Shown one piece after another: positions 18,030 through 27,098 of a DNA stretch of 64,000 nucleotides (position 1 is the stretch's first letter; every line of letters starts with the position of its first letter). This DNA is from an uncultured Clostridium sp. (lineage in GTDB: Bacteria; Bacillota; Clostridia; TANB77; CAG-508), in NCBI GenBank assembly GCA_930986425.1, contig CAKNJR010000007.1, forward strand, positions 1 to 64,000, in the 5' to 3' direction. The notes beneath the pieces were generated by a model. The model worked only from the letters and a program-made list of their open reading frames with translations, was not told the DNA's origin and made no database searches. Position numbers and translations under genes: made by a program.

Positions 18030-18058
18030 ATTATATCATAGAATTATGTTAATTGCAA
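18030..18058 (-). promoter_or_regulatory. Sigma-A promoter of cassette B
   Basis: On the minus strand, TTGCAA (18053-18058), a 17-bp spacer and TATAAT (18030-18035). It shares CAATTAACATAATT and ATGATATAAT with the cassette A promoter at 4018. Confidence 0.85.
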
Positions 18059-18100
18059 ATATATGCTTTTCTAATTTTTTGCTTCCCCTTGACATAAGGC

Positions 18101-18129
18101 TTGTCAATTTTCTAAAAATATAGTATAAT
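18101..18129 (+). promoter_or_regulatory. Sigma-A promoter of cassette C
   Basis: TTGTCA (18101-18106), a 17-bp spacer and TATAAT (18124-18129). A better -35 match, TTGACA, lies about 12 bases further upstream but is too far from the -10. Confidence 0.8.
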
Positions 18130-18165
18130 AAATTTTGCACTCAAAATCAGAAAGGCGTGGAAAAA

Positions 18166-18687
18166 ATGAAATTTGAGACTGTAACTAACTCCAGGAGTTT
18201 GCAAAAGCTCCTTACAACCTCTGAAACATTCTTACGGCTTGGCACCCGTAGGTGCATTTCTCTAACGTGTGGAAGAACGATTTTTGAACTGCCTTCGTAT
18301 TACTTTGTGAATAGCGATGGTGACGTTTTTGATGAAGACTTGGTTTTTCAATTTAGAATTGATAACCAAGGATGTCTTCACTGCAAAACAGAAACATACT
18401 TCAATAAAGAACTCCAAGATTCATTTACGAGCTATGGAATCGAAGAGGTATGTATCAAAAACAACATCATCTGGTTCAAAAAGGATGGCAAGTACCAAAA
18501 GAAATTCTTTTATGCGACAGGAAAAAGAAAGCTCTTCGACGCAATGAGCTTCGAAGCTGTAGAGCGCCTATCGGTCGTTCACCCGCTAAAAAGCGATGTT
18601 ACGAGGCTGAAGTTAGTCAGATACACCCTGCCGTTGGAGGGCTTCCTTCACGGTAAAACTTCACATTTAGAGGAGCACTCTGTGTAA
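18166..18687 (+). CDS. Unknown soluble protein, GC-rich cassette C
   Basis: 173 residues, no signal or membrane helix, no recognised motif. Several Cys (RRCISLTCGRT, GCLHCKTE, EEVCIKNN) are spread through the first 110 residues. The ATG at 18166 is preferred over a GTG at 18157 because AAAGG then has normal spacing. It has its own promoter and terminator and unusual GC and codon use. Function unknown. Confidence 0.65.
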   Translation: MKFETVTNSRSLQKLLTTSETFLRLGTRRCISLTCGRTIFELPSYYFVNSDGDVFDEDLVFQFRIDNQGCLHCKTETYFNKELQDSFTSYGIEEVCIKNNIIWFKKDGKYQKKFFYATGKRKLFDAMSFEAVERLSVVHPLKSDVTRLKLVRYTLPLEGFLHGKTSHLEEHSV

Positions 18688-18696
18688 TTTTCCTCT

Positions 18697-18746
18697 AAAG
18701 CAACAATGGCTGGACACGGTAAAACGTGTACCAGTCATTGTTGCTT
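18697..18746 (+). terminator. Intrinsic terminator of cassette C
   Basis: A stem of about 22 bp (AAAGCAACAATG with CATTGTTGCTTT, continued by inner pairs) around a GTAAAA loop, followed by ATTAAATTCT. Confidence 0.75.
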
Positions 18747-18764
18747 TATTAAATTCTCAAGTCT

Positions 18765-20174
18765 TTAATACTCTCTAAGTAGTGTAAACCAACTTTTAAA
18801 AACTCTTTCTGTCATTGTCAAAAAACTGTATTTTGGTACATCATCACTTGCTACTAGGTCAACTTTTTCAATTTGATTTCCATCAAGTGTAAAAGTTAAC
18901 TCTCCTACTTTCTGTCCTTTTGTTACAGGGGCAGAGATATTATTAAATATTTCGATATTTTGAGTTATGTTTGTATCATTTGATTTTTTTATAACAACAC
19001 CTGCATCATTACTTAATACTGCATTAACATTTCTTTCTAATCCTTTTTCTATATCCACAGTACCCACAATGTCATTTGCTTTTCCTAATTCCTTATATTG
19101 ATAATTATTAAATCCATAATCTAGCAATTGTCTTGCCTCCCCAAACCTAATAGCGCTAGTCTCACCTTTCATAATTACTGCAATTAAAGATAATCCATTT
19201 CTTGTTGCACTTGCAGATAAATTAAATAAAGCTACACTCGTTGAGCCTGTTTTTAAGCCAGTACAACCTTCGTAATTTCTAACTAGTTTATTGGTATTTA
19301 CAAGTTCTGATTTTCCTCCTCTTAAGCTATCCATATATATAGTCGTATAATTTGTAATTTGAGGGTGATTTTTTAAAAGTTCTCTTGACATTATTGCTAT
19401 ATCATAAGCTGATGTTACATGCCCATCTTCATCTATGCCATGACAATTTTTGAATGTTGTATCATTCATTCCAAGTTCTTTTGCTCTTTGATTCATTTTT
19501 TCTACAAAAGCCTGCTCTGACCCCTCTAAATATTCTGTCATAGCAACTGTACAATCATTAGCAGAAACAACACATATAGCTTTAAGCATTTCATCTACTG
19601 TTAGCTCTTCACTCGTATCAAGCCATATTTGCGAGCCACCCATGTTACTTGCATTTTCACTGCAAGGCACTTTATCTGTTAAAGATATTCTACCGCTGTC
19701 TAGTGCTTCCATTATTAAAAGTATTGTCATCACTTTTGTTACTGATGCAGGTCTTAATTTTTCGTGCATATTATAATCATAAATTACTCTCCCAGTATTT
19801 TGTTCAATTAATATTGCCCCTCCACAAGTCAAATTAAGTGGATTGTTAGTCACAGCCTTTGATGAATCTAAAGTTTCAGAAGTGGCCACTGGTTCAGTAT
19901 TTACAGTAACAGAATTCGTATTAATATTATTTTCAGCTAAAGTATTTGGTGCATTATCATCATACGCTTCATTTGAATTAATTTGAGCATTATTATCAAT
20001 TTTATTTGTACTAGTTGGAGCATTATCATCATATGCTACATTTTCATTTAACTTATTGTTCTGACTTGACCATACTGGCACATCATAACTTGATGCATAT
20101 CCAACTGATGACATAAAAAATATGATTGCTGTGCACATTATAAAATATTTCAAAAATTTTTTCTTCATATTCAA
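18765..20174 (-). CDS. D-alanyl-D-alanine carboxypeptidase (class A-type LMM PBP)
   Basis: Trims the terminal D-Ala from peptidoglycan stem peptides outside the membrane. An N-terminal signal helix at about residues 5-27 is followed by an Asn-rich stretch of about 70 residues with two copies of AYDDNAP. The peptidase S11 domain has SVTK (catalytic Ser), the SAND motif (SxN) and KTGST. A C-terminal beta domain and an amphipathic tail (FKSWFTLLREY) attach it to the membrane, as in DacA/DacF. 469 residues; the extra length is the N-terminal spacer. Confidence 0.92.
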   Translation of the reverse strand: MNMKKKFLKYFIMCTAIIFFMSSVGYASSYDVPVWSSQNNKLNENVAYDDNAPTSTNKIDNNAQINSNEAYDDNAPNTLAENNINTNSVTVNTEPVATSETLDSSKAVTNNPLNLTCGGAILIEQNTGRVIYDYNMHEKLRPASVTKVMTILLIMEALDSGRISLTDKVPCSENASNMGGSQIWLDTSEELTVDEMLKAICVVSANDCTVAMTEYLEGSEQAFVEKMNQRAKELGMNDTTFKNCHGIDEDGHVTSAYDIAIMSRELLKNHPQITNYTTIYMDSLRGGKSELVNTNKLVRNYEGCTGLKTGSTSVALFNLSASATRNGLSLIAVIMKGETSAIRFGEARQLLDYGFNNYQYKELGKANDIVGTVDIEKGLERNVNAVLSNDAGVVIKKSNDTNITQNIEIFNNISAPVTKGQKVGELTFTLDGNQIEKVDLVASDDVPKYSFLTMTERVFKSWFTLLREY

Positions 20175-20328
20175 TCTATTCCTTTCTAACTTGATACAAA
20201 GGTAGCCACAAATAAATTATTTAGTGTGACTAGATTTTTTCGACTGATTAATAATATTCTATGGAAAATTAATTTATGAATATTTTTGAACATCTTAAAA
20301 TAAATATTAGCTAGTAGAAACAACCCAA

Positions 20329-20385
20329 AATGCCCAAAGGGTGCAGCAACCATTTAAAATTATGGTACTGCACCCTTTGGGCATT
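20329..20385 (-). terminator. Strong GC-rich terminator-like hairpin
   Basis: 18-bp arms AATGCCCAAAGGGTGCAG and its exact reverse complement, with a further AACCAT/ATGGT pairing inside the loop. On the minus strand TTTTGGG follows. It lies just downstream of the patatin remnant. Its GC-rich stem resembles the cassette terminators. Confidence 0.65.
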
Positions 20386-20395
20386 GTATTATTAT

Positions 20396-20647
20396 TTAGT
20401 TTATTTTCTGAAGTAATTCTTCAAGTTTTTCTTCCATATCTTTTACTCCGTCATTATATAAGTTTTGGAGTTTTGTTTTGTCTCTTTCAAGTCTTGTGAC
20501 TTCTACTGGCTTTTTAGGCTGTATTACCATTATTCTGCCTTCTGTTTCTAACTTATCTATGTTGTTTTTTAATAATACATCTAAAACTCCTGATGTATAT
20601 AAACTTCTAAATGCTCCTCCTTCTAATACTAAAGTTAAATCATTCAT
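20396..20647 (-). pseudogene. Patatin-like phospholipase remnant with internal deletion
   Basis: 83 residues. The first 28 (MNDLTLVLEGGAFRSLYTSG and onward) are the start of a bacterial patatin-like lipase with its oxyanion glycine motif. From about residue 31 the sequence (GRIMVIQPKKPVEVTRLE...) matches the family's C-terminal end. The catalytic GxSxG nucleophile and the Asp segment are both missing, so some 200 residues have been lost in frame. Expression signals remain (AGGAAGT ribosome-binding site). It cannot be a working lipase. Confidence 0.75.
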
Positions 20648-20724
20648 TGTTTACATTACTTCCTTTCAAATAATAGAATTTTGGTAAATTATATCACAGG
20701 AATATGAATAAAAAAAGTAAAGAA

Positions 20725-22440
20725 TTATATTACAGTTTTAATTTCTTCTTTTCTTTTAATCTTTTGTGTTGTTGTTTTTATTAAAGGTTTATCTGTTAAA
20801 ATCATATGTTTAATATATTTGTATGGTGGTAATGTTTTATTTACCTCCTTAATTTGATTCCATATATTTTTATATAAATCATCCTCAGATATATCTCCAT
20901 ATTTTTCTTTTACTTTATCTTTGTTGTATACTACTTTAATAGCAACCTTTATTTTTGATTTATCATCTTCTTCTGGCATACCAAATACAAAGCATTCTTC
21001 TACTTCATAAATTCTATTTACAAGTGTTTCTAATTCTTCTGGGAATACTTTTTTACCATTTTTTAAAACAATCATGTCTTTTTGTCTTCCAGTAATAAAT
21101 AAAAAACCTTTTTTATCAATATATCCTAAATCCCCTGTATAGAACCACCCATCTTTTAATACTTCTTTAGTAGTTTCTTCATTTTCATAATATCCAAGCA
21201 TTACATTTGGACCTTTAACTCTAATTTCACCTATGCCTTTGTCATCTTTATTTACAATTTCAACTTGCACATCTTTTAAAGGTATCCCAACAGAGCCATA
21301 TTTTACTTGTTTAAAATTCTCCGCTGCTATAACTGGCGATGTTTCAGTTAGTCCATAACCTTGAACCATTTTTATTCCTAAATCGTTAAATCCTTTTTCT
21401 GTTCTTTTATCTAGTGGTGCACCTCCTGAAATTACGAACCTCATTTCTCCACCTAGTCCATCTATAACTTGCTTAAATAGTTTTCTTCTTATATCGATGT
21501 GTAATTTTAGTAAACAATTGCTTAAACCTTTTGCAAATTCTATAAGCTTAGTTTTATTTTGTTTTGCAATTTCTTTTTCAACGTTTTCATACATTTTGTC
21601 TACTAATAAAGGTACTCCAACAAATACTGATACTTTGTATTCTTTCAAATTTTGCTGAATATATCTTAATCCATCTGTAAATACTGTTTTAACGCCACAT
21701 GCAAGCATTACTATCATACAAGTTGAGCCAAATATATGATGAAATGGCAAAAATGCTATATTAACATCAGTATCTCTTATATCTTCTACCAACTGCATAT
21801 TATATACATTAACAGCTATTCCATATTGTGCAAGCATTACAGCTTTTGATTTTGATGTTGTTCCTGATGTAAAAAGTAAAATGCTCATTGCATGCGAATC
21901 AATTTCACAATCTATATAATCTTTGTTCCCTGATTTTATAATTTCAGTTCCTTCTTCAATTAAATCTGGAATATTTATAAAATCTTTTAATTTGCTCATG
22001 CAAATATATACTTTTACATTTGTTTTTCCATTTTCCTTTATTATGTTTATTCTTTCTTCATATTTTTCATCAAATACTATTGCTTCTGCTTTACTTCTTA
22101 CAAGTGAATCTTCTAATTCTTCTACTTGTAGTTCTTTATCTAGAGGAACTGAGCACATGCCTCCAAGCAAGCAAGATAAGTGCGAAATAGCCCATTCATA
22201 TCTATTTCTTCCACATATAGCAACTCTTTTTCCTTTTAGTCCTAATTTGTATAAAGCGCTACCCAAAGCATTTATTTCATCAAGCATTTTCTTATATGTA
22301 GTGTTTTTATATTCTATCCCCTTTTCTTTGATTTTCTTCGTTACAAAAGCTACATGGTTTGGATACATTTTTACTGAATTATAAATAATTTCTTTAATGT
22401 TCTCAAACTTTTTAGCTTGCCTTAAAATAGTTTCTTTCAT
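20725..22440 (-). CDS. AMP-forming acyl-CoA synthetase
   Basis: Activates a fatty or other carboxylic acid to acyl-AMP and then acyl-CoA. 571 residues. The AMP-binding P-loop LLFTSGTTSKSKAVML is near 190, YGLTETSP near 355, GWFYTGDLGYID near 415 and GRQKDMIVLKNGKK near 435; the catalytic Lys is near the C-terminus in PLIKTTTQKIKR. It looks like a long-chain fatty-acid CoA ligase. It is monocistronic, followed by the patatin remnant, which may once have supplied fatty acids. Confidence 0.88.
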   Translation of the reverse strand: MKETILRQAKKFENIKEIIYNSVKMYPNHVAFVTKKIKEKGIEYKNTTYKKMLDEINALGSALYKLGLKGKRVAICGRNRYEWAISHLSCLLGGMCSVPLDKELQVEELEDSLVRSKAEAIVFDEKYEERINIIKENGKTNVKVYICMSKLKDFINIPDLIEEGTEIIKSGNKDYIDCEIDSHAMSILLFTSGTTSKSKAVMLAQYGIAVNVYNMQLVEDIRDTDVNIAFLPFHHIFGSTCMIVMLACGVKTVFTDGLRYIQQNLKEYKVSVFVGVPLLVDKMYENVEKEIAKQNKTKLIEFAKGLSNCLLKLHIDIRRKLFKQVIDGLGGEMRFVISGGAPLDKRTEKGFNDLGIKMVQGYGLTETSPVIAAENFKQVKYGSVGIPLKDVQVEIVNKDDKGIGEIRVKGPNVMLGYYENEETTKEVLKDGWFYTGDLGYIDKKGFLFITGRQKDMIVLKNGKKVFPEELETLVNRIYEVEECFVFGMPEEDDKSKIKVAIKVVYNKDKVKEKYGDISEDDLYKNIWNQIKEVNKTLPPYKYIKHMILTDKPLIKTTTQKIKRKEEIKTVI

Positions 22441-22531
22441 ATTCTTATTTTCCTTTTATTTTTATTTAGGTTTTGGGTTTAGCCTATAAACCTTGGCTAT
22501 ATAATAACCATAACACTAGCTTAACACAATA

Positions 22532-22566
22532 ATAAAAGACCAGTCAATTTGTCGACCGGTCTTTCA
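22532..22566 (-). terminator. Intrinsic terminator of relQ-like gene
   Basis: AAAGACCGGTCGACA pairs with a near-complement around a short loop on the minus strand, followed by TTATTATTGTG. Confidence 0.65.
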
Positions 22567-22571
22567 AATTT

Positions 22572-23244
22572 TTACTTAGCCATTTGTTTCTGATAAATTC
22601 TCATCATACTTTCGTCAATTTTGTTAATAATCTTCGCATACCAAGCTAATTTTTTGGAGTCCTTATTAGAAAGTTTTGCTTTTGTTTTGTACTTCATTTT
22701 ATGTTCTGCTGAAGCCCAAAAGTCCATTGCAAGTGTTCTGATTTGTATTTCTACTTTTATTGGTATAATATCTTCTTCATATTGTATCATTGTTTCAATT
22801 ACCATATGATATCCCATATATCCGCTTTTTTTAGGATTAGTTATGTAATCTTTCTCTTTTATTACCCTAGTATTTGGCATACTTCTTATGATATCTCTAA
22901 CTCTAAAAACGTCATCTTGAAAAGTACATACAACCCTAATACCTGCTATGTCATTTATATACTCTATTAAATTTTTATAATTTAGTTCGTAATTTTTCTT
23001 CTTCATTTTATTTATTATGCTTGTTGGAGTTTTTATTCTACTTGAAATATGATTAATAACTTCATAATTATATTTGTTATTAAAATATTCTTGAAGAGCT
23101 CCGTAGTTTGTCTAAAATGTCTATTTGCGCTCTTTGGTATAAAGACATTAGCATATTAAATTCTTTCTTTTCAATATCGAGCGGAACTAAACCACTCGCT
23201 GTTAATTCACCATTTTTTACGTGCAACGTTTCTGTTTTAACCAC
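22572..23244 (-). pseudogene. Small (p)ppGpp synthetase (RelQ/RelP-like), frameshifted
   Basis: RelA/SpoT synthetase domain: SRIKTPTSI, DIAGIRVVC, KKSGYMGYHMVIE, VEIQIRTLAMDFWASAEHK. These are the substrate- and metal-binding blocks of stand-alone alarmone synthetases, which move pyrophosphate from ATP to GDP or GTP. The N-terminal segment (GTG at 23244, through EFNMLMSLYQRAQIDILDKL) stops at 23080. The rest continues one base out of frame through QEYFNNKYNYEVINHISS. The indel is near 23085-23105. The open part alone starts at 23006 and lacks the N-terminal helix and the SRIK block. Confidence 0.75.
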
Positions 23245-23546
23245 CTCATTTCTAGTTTTAAGATAAGCTTTATTTTGATATTAGATTTGTTAATTTTAAT
23301 TAATCCAAATCTTTTTAAGTGCTTGTAACTTATCTTGTTTATTATTTTACACAACAATTGTATCCAAATTGTGTCCTATAAGTAAATTAAAATTTACCTT
23401 ATTTTTTAAACTTTTTATATTATATTCGTGTAATTTTAGAAAATGAATAAAGAAGCCTGTTTAACTAAAATGCTTTTAATATTTCAGTTCACATAAAGGC
23501 TTCTCTTTTTAATGTGATTTAATTAATAACGTTTTTAAATACTTAA
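23245..23546. other. AT-rich intergenic region
   Basis: No gene is seen. It holds one terminator-like hairpin (AGAAGCCT at 23451-23458 with AGGCTTCT at 23497-23504, then CTTTTT), readable in either direction, which may end the dps transcript. Confidence 0.4.
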
Positions 23547-23978
23547 TTAGCAATTAGCTACCTGTGTTATCATCCAGCATTTCTTTTGATAATCTTTTAA
23601 ATATTCATCCATTAAACTAGAAGTTACTGGGCATCCTTCATTTTCAGCATCTTGCTTTATTTTTTTGCAATTTTCTATAAGTGTTCCATAATCCTGCAAA
23701 AGAACATTCCATATATCACAAGATTTAACTTGTGTGCTTTCCGCTTCTTTTATTTGACTAGTTTCCAAATATTCTTTCATTGTTGCCATGACATGATATT
23801 TTTTTGCAACTATTACTTCTGCGACTTCATCGATTTGTTCATTAATGCTATTATAATATTCTTCTAATTTTTCATGGGTTATAAAAAAATCTGCTCCTGT
23901 AATATTCCAATGATAATTTTGTAATTTTCTATGAAAAACATTTAGATTTGATAATAATAAGTTTAAATCATCACACAT
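23547..23978 (-). CDS. dps: Dps-family ferritin-like protein
   Basis: Binds and oxidises Fe(II) with peroxide and stores it as a dodecameric cage, protecting DNA. 143 residues. The ferroxidase-site segment is present: FHRKLQNYHWNITGADFF, then HEKLEEYYNSINEQIDEVAE. Length is slightly short for the family, with little N-terminal DNA-binding tail. Monocistronic. Confidence 0.88.
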   Translation of the reverse strand: MCDDLNLLLSNLNVFHRKLQNYHWNITGADFFITHEKLEEYYNSINEQIDEVAEVIVAKKYHVMATMKEYLETSQIKEAESTQVKSCDIWNVLLQDYGTLIENCKKIKQDAENEGCPVTSSLMDEYLKDYQKKCWMITQVANC

Positions 23979-24107
23979 AATTCTTACCTTCCTTCTTTAA
24001 TCGCTATCTGATATTAAATCTTCGCCTCTTTAATATCTTTGCTTAGCAAAATTTTAAACTCAAATTTGACTTATAACATTATTTCCAGTAAGATTTAATT
24101 TTATACA

Positions 24108-24887
24108 TTATTCCTCAATGTACATTGCTTTTGCTATATAAGGAAGTATACTTTCTGTGTCATACCAACCTGACATTTTAATTTTTCCATATAACCCATT
24201 TGGATTTGAAACATACACTTTATTTTGATTATCTGTTGCTAAAAGTAACATATAATGTGATGATGTTGTCCATGTACTATCTGGTGTATTCCATACGCAT
24301 ATAAGTATTGGCTTATTTTTGCTTAATTGCTCCATAACATACTCTTTTTCAAAATATAAACTTGCATATAAAAAGTCAGTATTTGCTATTCCAAATCTAT
24401 TTGTAAGCTCACTGCTCATCTGGTCACCTTCCAAATGCTCTCCTTCAAAATTTACATATATTTTTCTTAAGTCTTCTGGCGTATAATCATAACCATATCC
24501 ACTAAGTAATGTTGCTATTGCAGCCAATCCACATCCGTTTTCTTCAAAAGTTCCGCCCCAATACTCGTTATTTTTATATGATGCATTTCCAACTTGCTTA
24601 TATTCTTTATATACTTTTCCATCTACTGCTGTAAAAGTTGTATCATATCCATCCATACCTTTTACTTCTTTTTGCCCTACACCTGCATAATTGGAATTGT
24701 GGCTAAGTTCTTCTACATTTATTGATAATGGTTTAGATTTTTGAGCTCCATAATTTAACTCTGAAATCAATCCTGCATATTTATTTACCAAAATATATGC
24801 CCCAATTACAATTAATAATAAAATTACAACTACTTTCTTGCTAATTAATTTTTTCCTTCTTTTCTTTTCAATAACACGTTCACTCAT
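24108..24887 (-). CDS. Membrane-anchored C39-like cysteine peptidase
   Basis: A basic start and one transmembrane helix (about residues 18-36, VVVILLLIVIGAYILVNKY) are followed by a papain-like peptidase C39-type domain. The catalytic Cys is in ENGCGLAAIATLL, the His in SSHYMLLLA, and an Asn/Asp partner in VSNPNG. It acts outside the cell membrane; the substrate is unknown. It is divergent from a VanRS-like two-component system, which may control it. Confidence 0.78.
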   Translation of the reverse strand: MSERVIEKKRRKKLISKKVVVILLLIVIGAYILVNKYAGLISELNYGAQKSKPLSINVEELSHNSNYAGVGQKEVKGMDGYDTTFTAVDGKVYKEYKQVGNASYKNNEYWGGTFEENGCGLAAIATLLSGYGYDYTPEDLRKIYVNFEGEHLEGDQMSSELTNRFGIANTDFLYASLYFEKEYVMEQLSKNKPILICVWNTPDSTWTTSSHYMLLLATDNQNKVYVSNPNGLYGKIKMSGWYDTESILPYIAKAMYIEE

Positions 24888-25020
24888 AACTTTTTCCTCC
24901 TTAACTTAAATTAATTATAGAGTCTTTTGTAAAATAATGTTTTAATACTTTCTAAAGAATTTCTTACAATTTTCTTACAAATTGCACAATTGCGCCATTT
25001 ATGTGTTATACTAAGATTGG

Positions 25021-25052
25021 GCAAAATCATTATGATTAAATTTTGCTTTTTG
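25021..25052 (+). promoter_or_regulatory. Possible attenuator hairpin in two-component leader
   Basis: GCAAAAT pairs with ATTTTGC around a 13-base loop, followed by TTTTTG, about 115 bases before the response-regulator start. It could end a short leader RNA. Evidence is pairing plus T-run only. Confidence 0.3.
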
Positions 25053-25164
25053 TTGCCTACTAACCTAGCACTTGTCTATATTTTATGATAATGTTACATC
25101 TGGCAATATAAGCAAAGCATATTCTCTGTGTCAAAAATGATTTTTTAAAAAAGGGGTTTATTTT

Positions 25165-25854
25165 ATGAGTTATAATATTTTAGTATTAGATGATGAAAAA
25201 GAAATTGCAGACTTAGTCGAATTATCTTTAAACAATCCTGATTACAATATTTATAAATTTACAGATAGTAAAAAAGCCATTGAGTGTATAAAAACTATAA
25301 AATTGGATATGGCAATATTAGATGTAATGCTTCCAGATATTGATGGCTTTACTATTTGCCAAATGATAAGGGAAAAGTACAATTTTCCAATACTTATGCT
25401 TACTGCAAAAGTTGATGATGTTTCAAAAATAAAAGGTCTTTCTATTGGTGCTGATGACTATATTACCAAGCCTTTTAATCCTCTTGAATTAATGGCTAGG
25501 GTAAAATCTGCGCTAAGAAGATTTCATGAGTATAATGGTGAAAATTCAGAAGAAAACGATGTTATAGAAATTAACTCTCTAACAATCAGTAGGAAAAATC
25601 ATAAATGTTATTTGTTAGATGAAGAAATAGATTTAACACCGATTGAATTTTCTATCCTTTTATACCTTTGCCAAAACAGAGGAAAAGTGGTTAATTCAGA
25701 GGAACTTTTTGAAAATGTATGGAAAGAAAAATCTTATGATTGCAATAATACTGTTATGGTTCATATTAAAAGATTAAGAGAAAAATTACATGAGCCACCT
25801 AAAAATCCTAAAATTATAAAAACTGTATGGGGTGTTGGATATGAAATCGAGTGA
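25165..25854 (+). CDS. OmpR/PhoB-family response regulator (VanR-like)
   Basis: 229 residues. The receiver domain has acidic DDEKE at 9-13, the phospho-Asp in MAILDVMLPD, and Lys in ITKPFNPLEL. The C-terminal winged helix (LTPIEFSILLYL to KTVWGVGYEIE) is complete. The ATG follows AAAAAGGGG. The stop overlaps the start of the partner kinase gene by 14 bases, so the two are translationally coupled. Confidence 0.93.
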   Translation: MSYNILVLDDEKEIADLVELSLNNPDYNIYKFTDSKKAIECIKTIKLDMAILDVMLPDIDGFTICQMIREKYNFPILMLTAKVDDVSKIKGLSIGADDYITKPFNPLELMARVKSALRRFHEYNGENSEENDVIEINSLTISRKNHKCYLLDEEIDLTPIEFSILLYLCQNRGKVVNSEELFENVWKEKSYDCNNTVMVHIKRLREKLHEPPKNPKIIKTVWGVGYEIE

Positions 25855-26995
25855 TAAATATAGCAAAATTATTTTTAAGAGAATGGGAATTAGAATACTA
25901 ATTTTTTCTGTGATTTTCTCATTAATACTTGCTTTTGGCTTTGCAGTTGGAGAATATATTTCTGGCCAGATTATATGGCAACCAACTGATAGATTATACA
26001 TTTTTTTAGTAAATATTAGAAATCTACTTCCATTCATATGGGCTATTGGGATAACTGGCATCATTTTCTTTTATTTAAGAAAAAGTTTAATCTATATTGA
26101 TTACATTATGGAAGCAAGTAATAAATTAATAGCAAATGATGAAAAATATATTGAACTACCAGCCGACTTAAAAATGCTTGAAAACAGATTAAATCAAAGC
26201 AAAAAGACTGCTTTAGATAATGCAGCAATTGCTAAGGCAAATGAAGATAGAAAAAATGAATTAATAGTTTATCTAGCACATGATTTAAAAACTCCTCTTA
26301 CTTCTATAATTGGTTACTTGGAAATTTTAAATGAATCTCCTGATTTGCCAATTGAAGCAAGAGCAAAATATAGCAAAATTACCTTAGAAAAAGCTTACAG
26401 ATTGGAAGAATTAATTAATGAATTTTTTGAAATTGCAAGATTTAATATTGGTAAAATAGTTCTTAACAAAGCAAAATTAAATTTAAAATTAATGCTTGAG
26501 CAAATTTCATATGAGTTTTATCCAATGGCTAAAGCAAATAATCAACCAATACTTATTGATTGTGACAAAGATATTAATATTTACGCTGATTCTGATAAAA
26601 TTTCAAGAGTGTTTAATAACATTATAAAAAATGCAATAAGTTATAGTTTTGCAGACACTCCAATTAAGATAAGTGCTTATATTACTGATGACTCAAATAG
26701 CATTAATAACAATGAGCACAATAATCACAAAACCAGTGAAGGTACAAATTACAATGTTAATAATAATCACAAAGTTATCATTAATTTTGAAAATCAAGGA
26801 AACACTATTCCAAAGGAAAAACTTGATTATATATTTGAAAAGTTTTACAGGCTTGATGAAGCACGTTCTACCAATTCTGGTGGAGCTGGCCTTGGACTTG
26901 CTATTGCTAAAGAAATTGTTGAAGCACATAATGGTAAAATTAGTGCTACAAGTGAGAACAATAAAACAACTTTTACTGTTGTATTGCCTGTATGA
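25841..26995 (+). CDS. Sensor histidine kinase (VanS-like)
   Basis: 384 residues. Two transmembrane helices lie at about 14-37 and 57-80, then a HAMP-like linker. The H-box is YLAHDLKTPLTSIIGYLE; the N-box is NIIKNAISYSF; the G-boxes are ENQGNTIP, FYRLDEAR and GGAGLGLAIAKEIV. Start at 25841 (ATG) overlaps the regulator stop. Between the N and first G boxes is an Asn/His-rich insertion of about 28 residues (26686-26772, including NSINNNEHNNHKTSEG) that is not part of the normal ATPase fold. It phosphorylates the upstream regulator; the signal is unknown. Confidence 0.9.
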   Translation: MKSSDKYSKIIFKRMGIRILIFSVIFSLILAFGFAVGEYISGQIIWQPTDRLYIFLVNIRNLLPFIWAIGITGIIFFYLRKSLIYIDYIMEASNKLIANDEKYIELPADLKMLENRLNQSKKTALDNAAIAKANEDRKNELIVYLAHDLKTPLTSIIGYLEILNESPDLPIEARAKYSKITLEKAYRLEELINEFFEIARFNIGKIVLNKAKLNLKLMLEQISYEFYPMAKANNQPILIDCDKDINIYADSDKISRVFNNIIKNAISYSFADTPIKISAYITDDSNSINNNEHNNHKTSEGTNYNVNNNHKVIINFENQGNTIPKEKLDYIFEKFYRLDEARSTNSGGAGLGLAIAKEIVEAHNGKISATSENNKTTFTVVLPV

Positions 26996-27056
26996 TGTTT
27001 TAGAAGTCACCTCACAATGTCTTAGTTAACACCTCTTATTTTTCACAAAACGCAAA

Positions 27057-27098
27057 AATTGAGTCTAGAAAATTTCTAATTTCTAGGCTCAAATTTTA
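27057..27098. terminator. Bidirectional terminator
   Basis: TTGAGTCTAGAAA pairs with TTTCTAGGCTCAA (one mismatch), with A/T runs on both sides. It lies between the convergent kinase gene and the CmpB-like gene. Confidence 0.75.
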
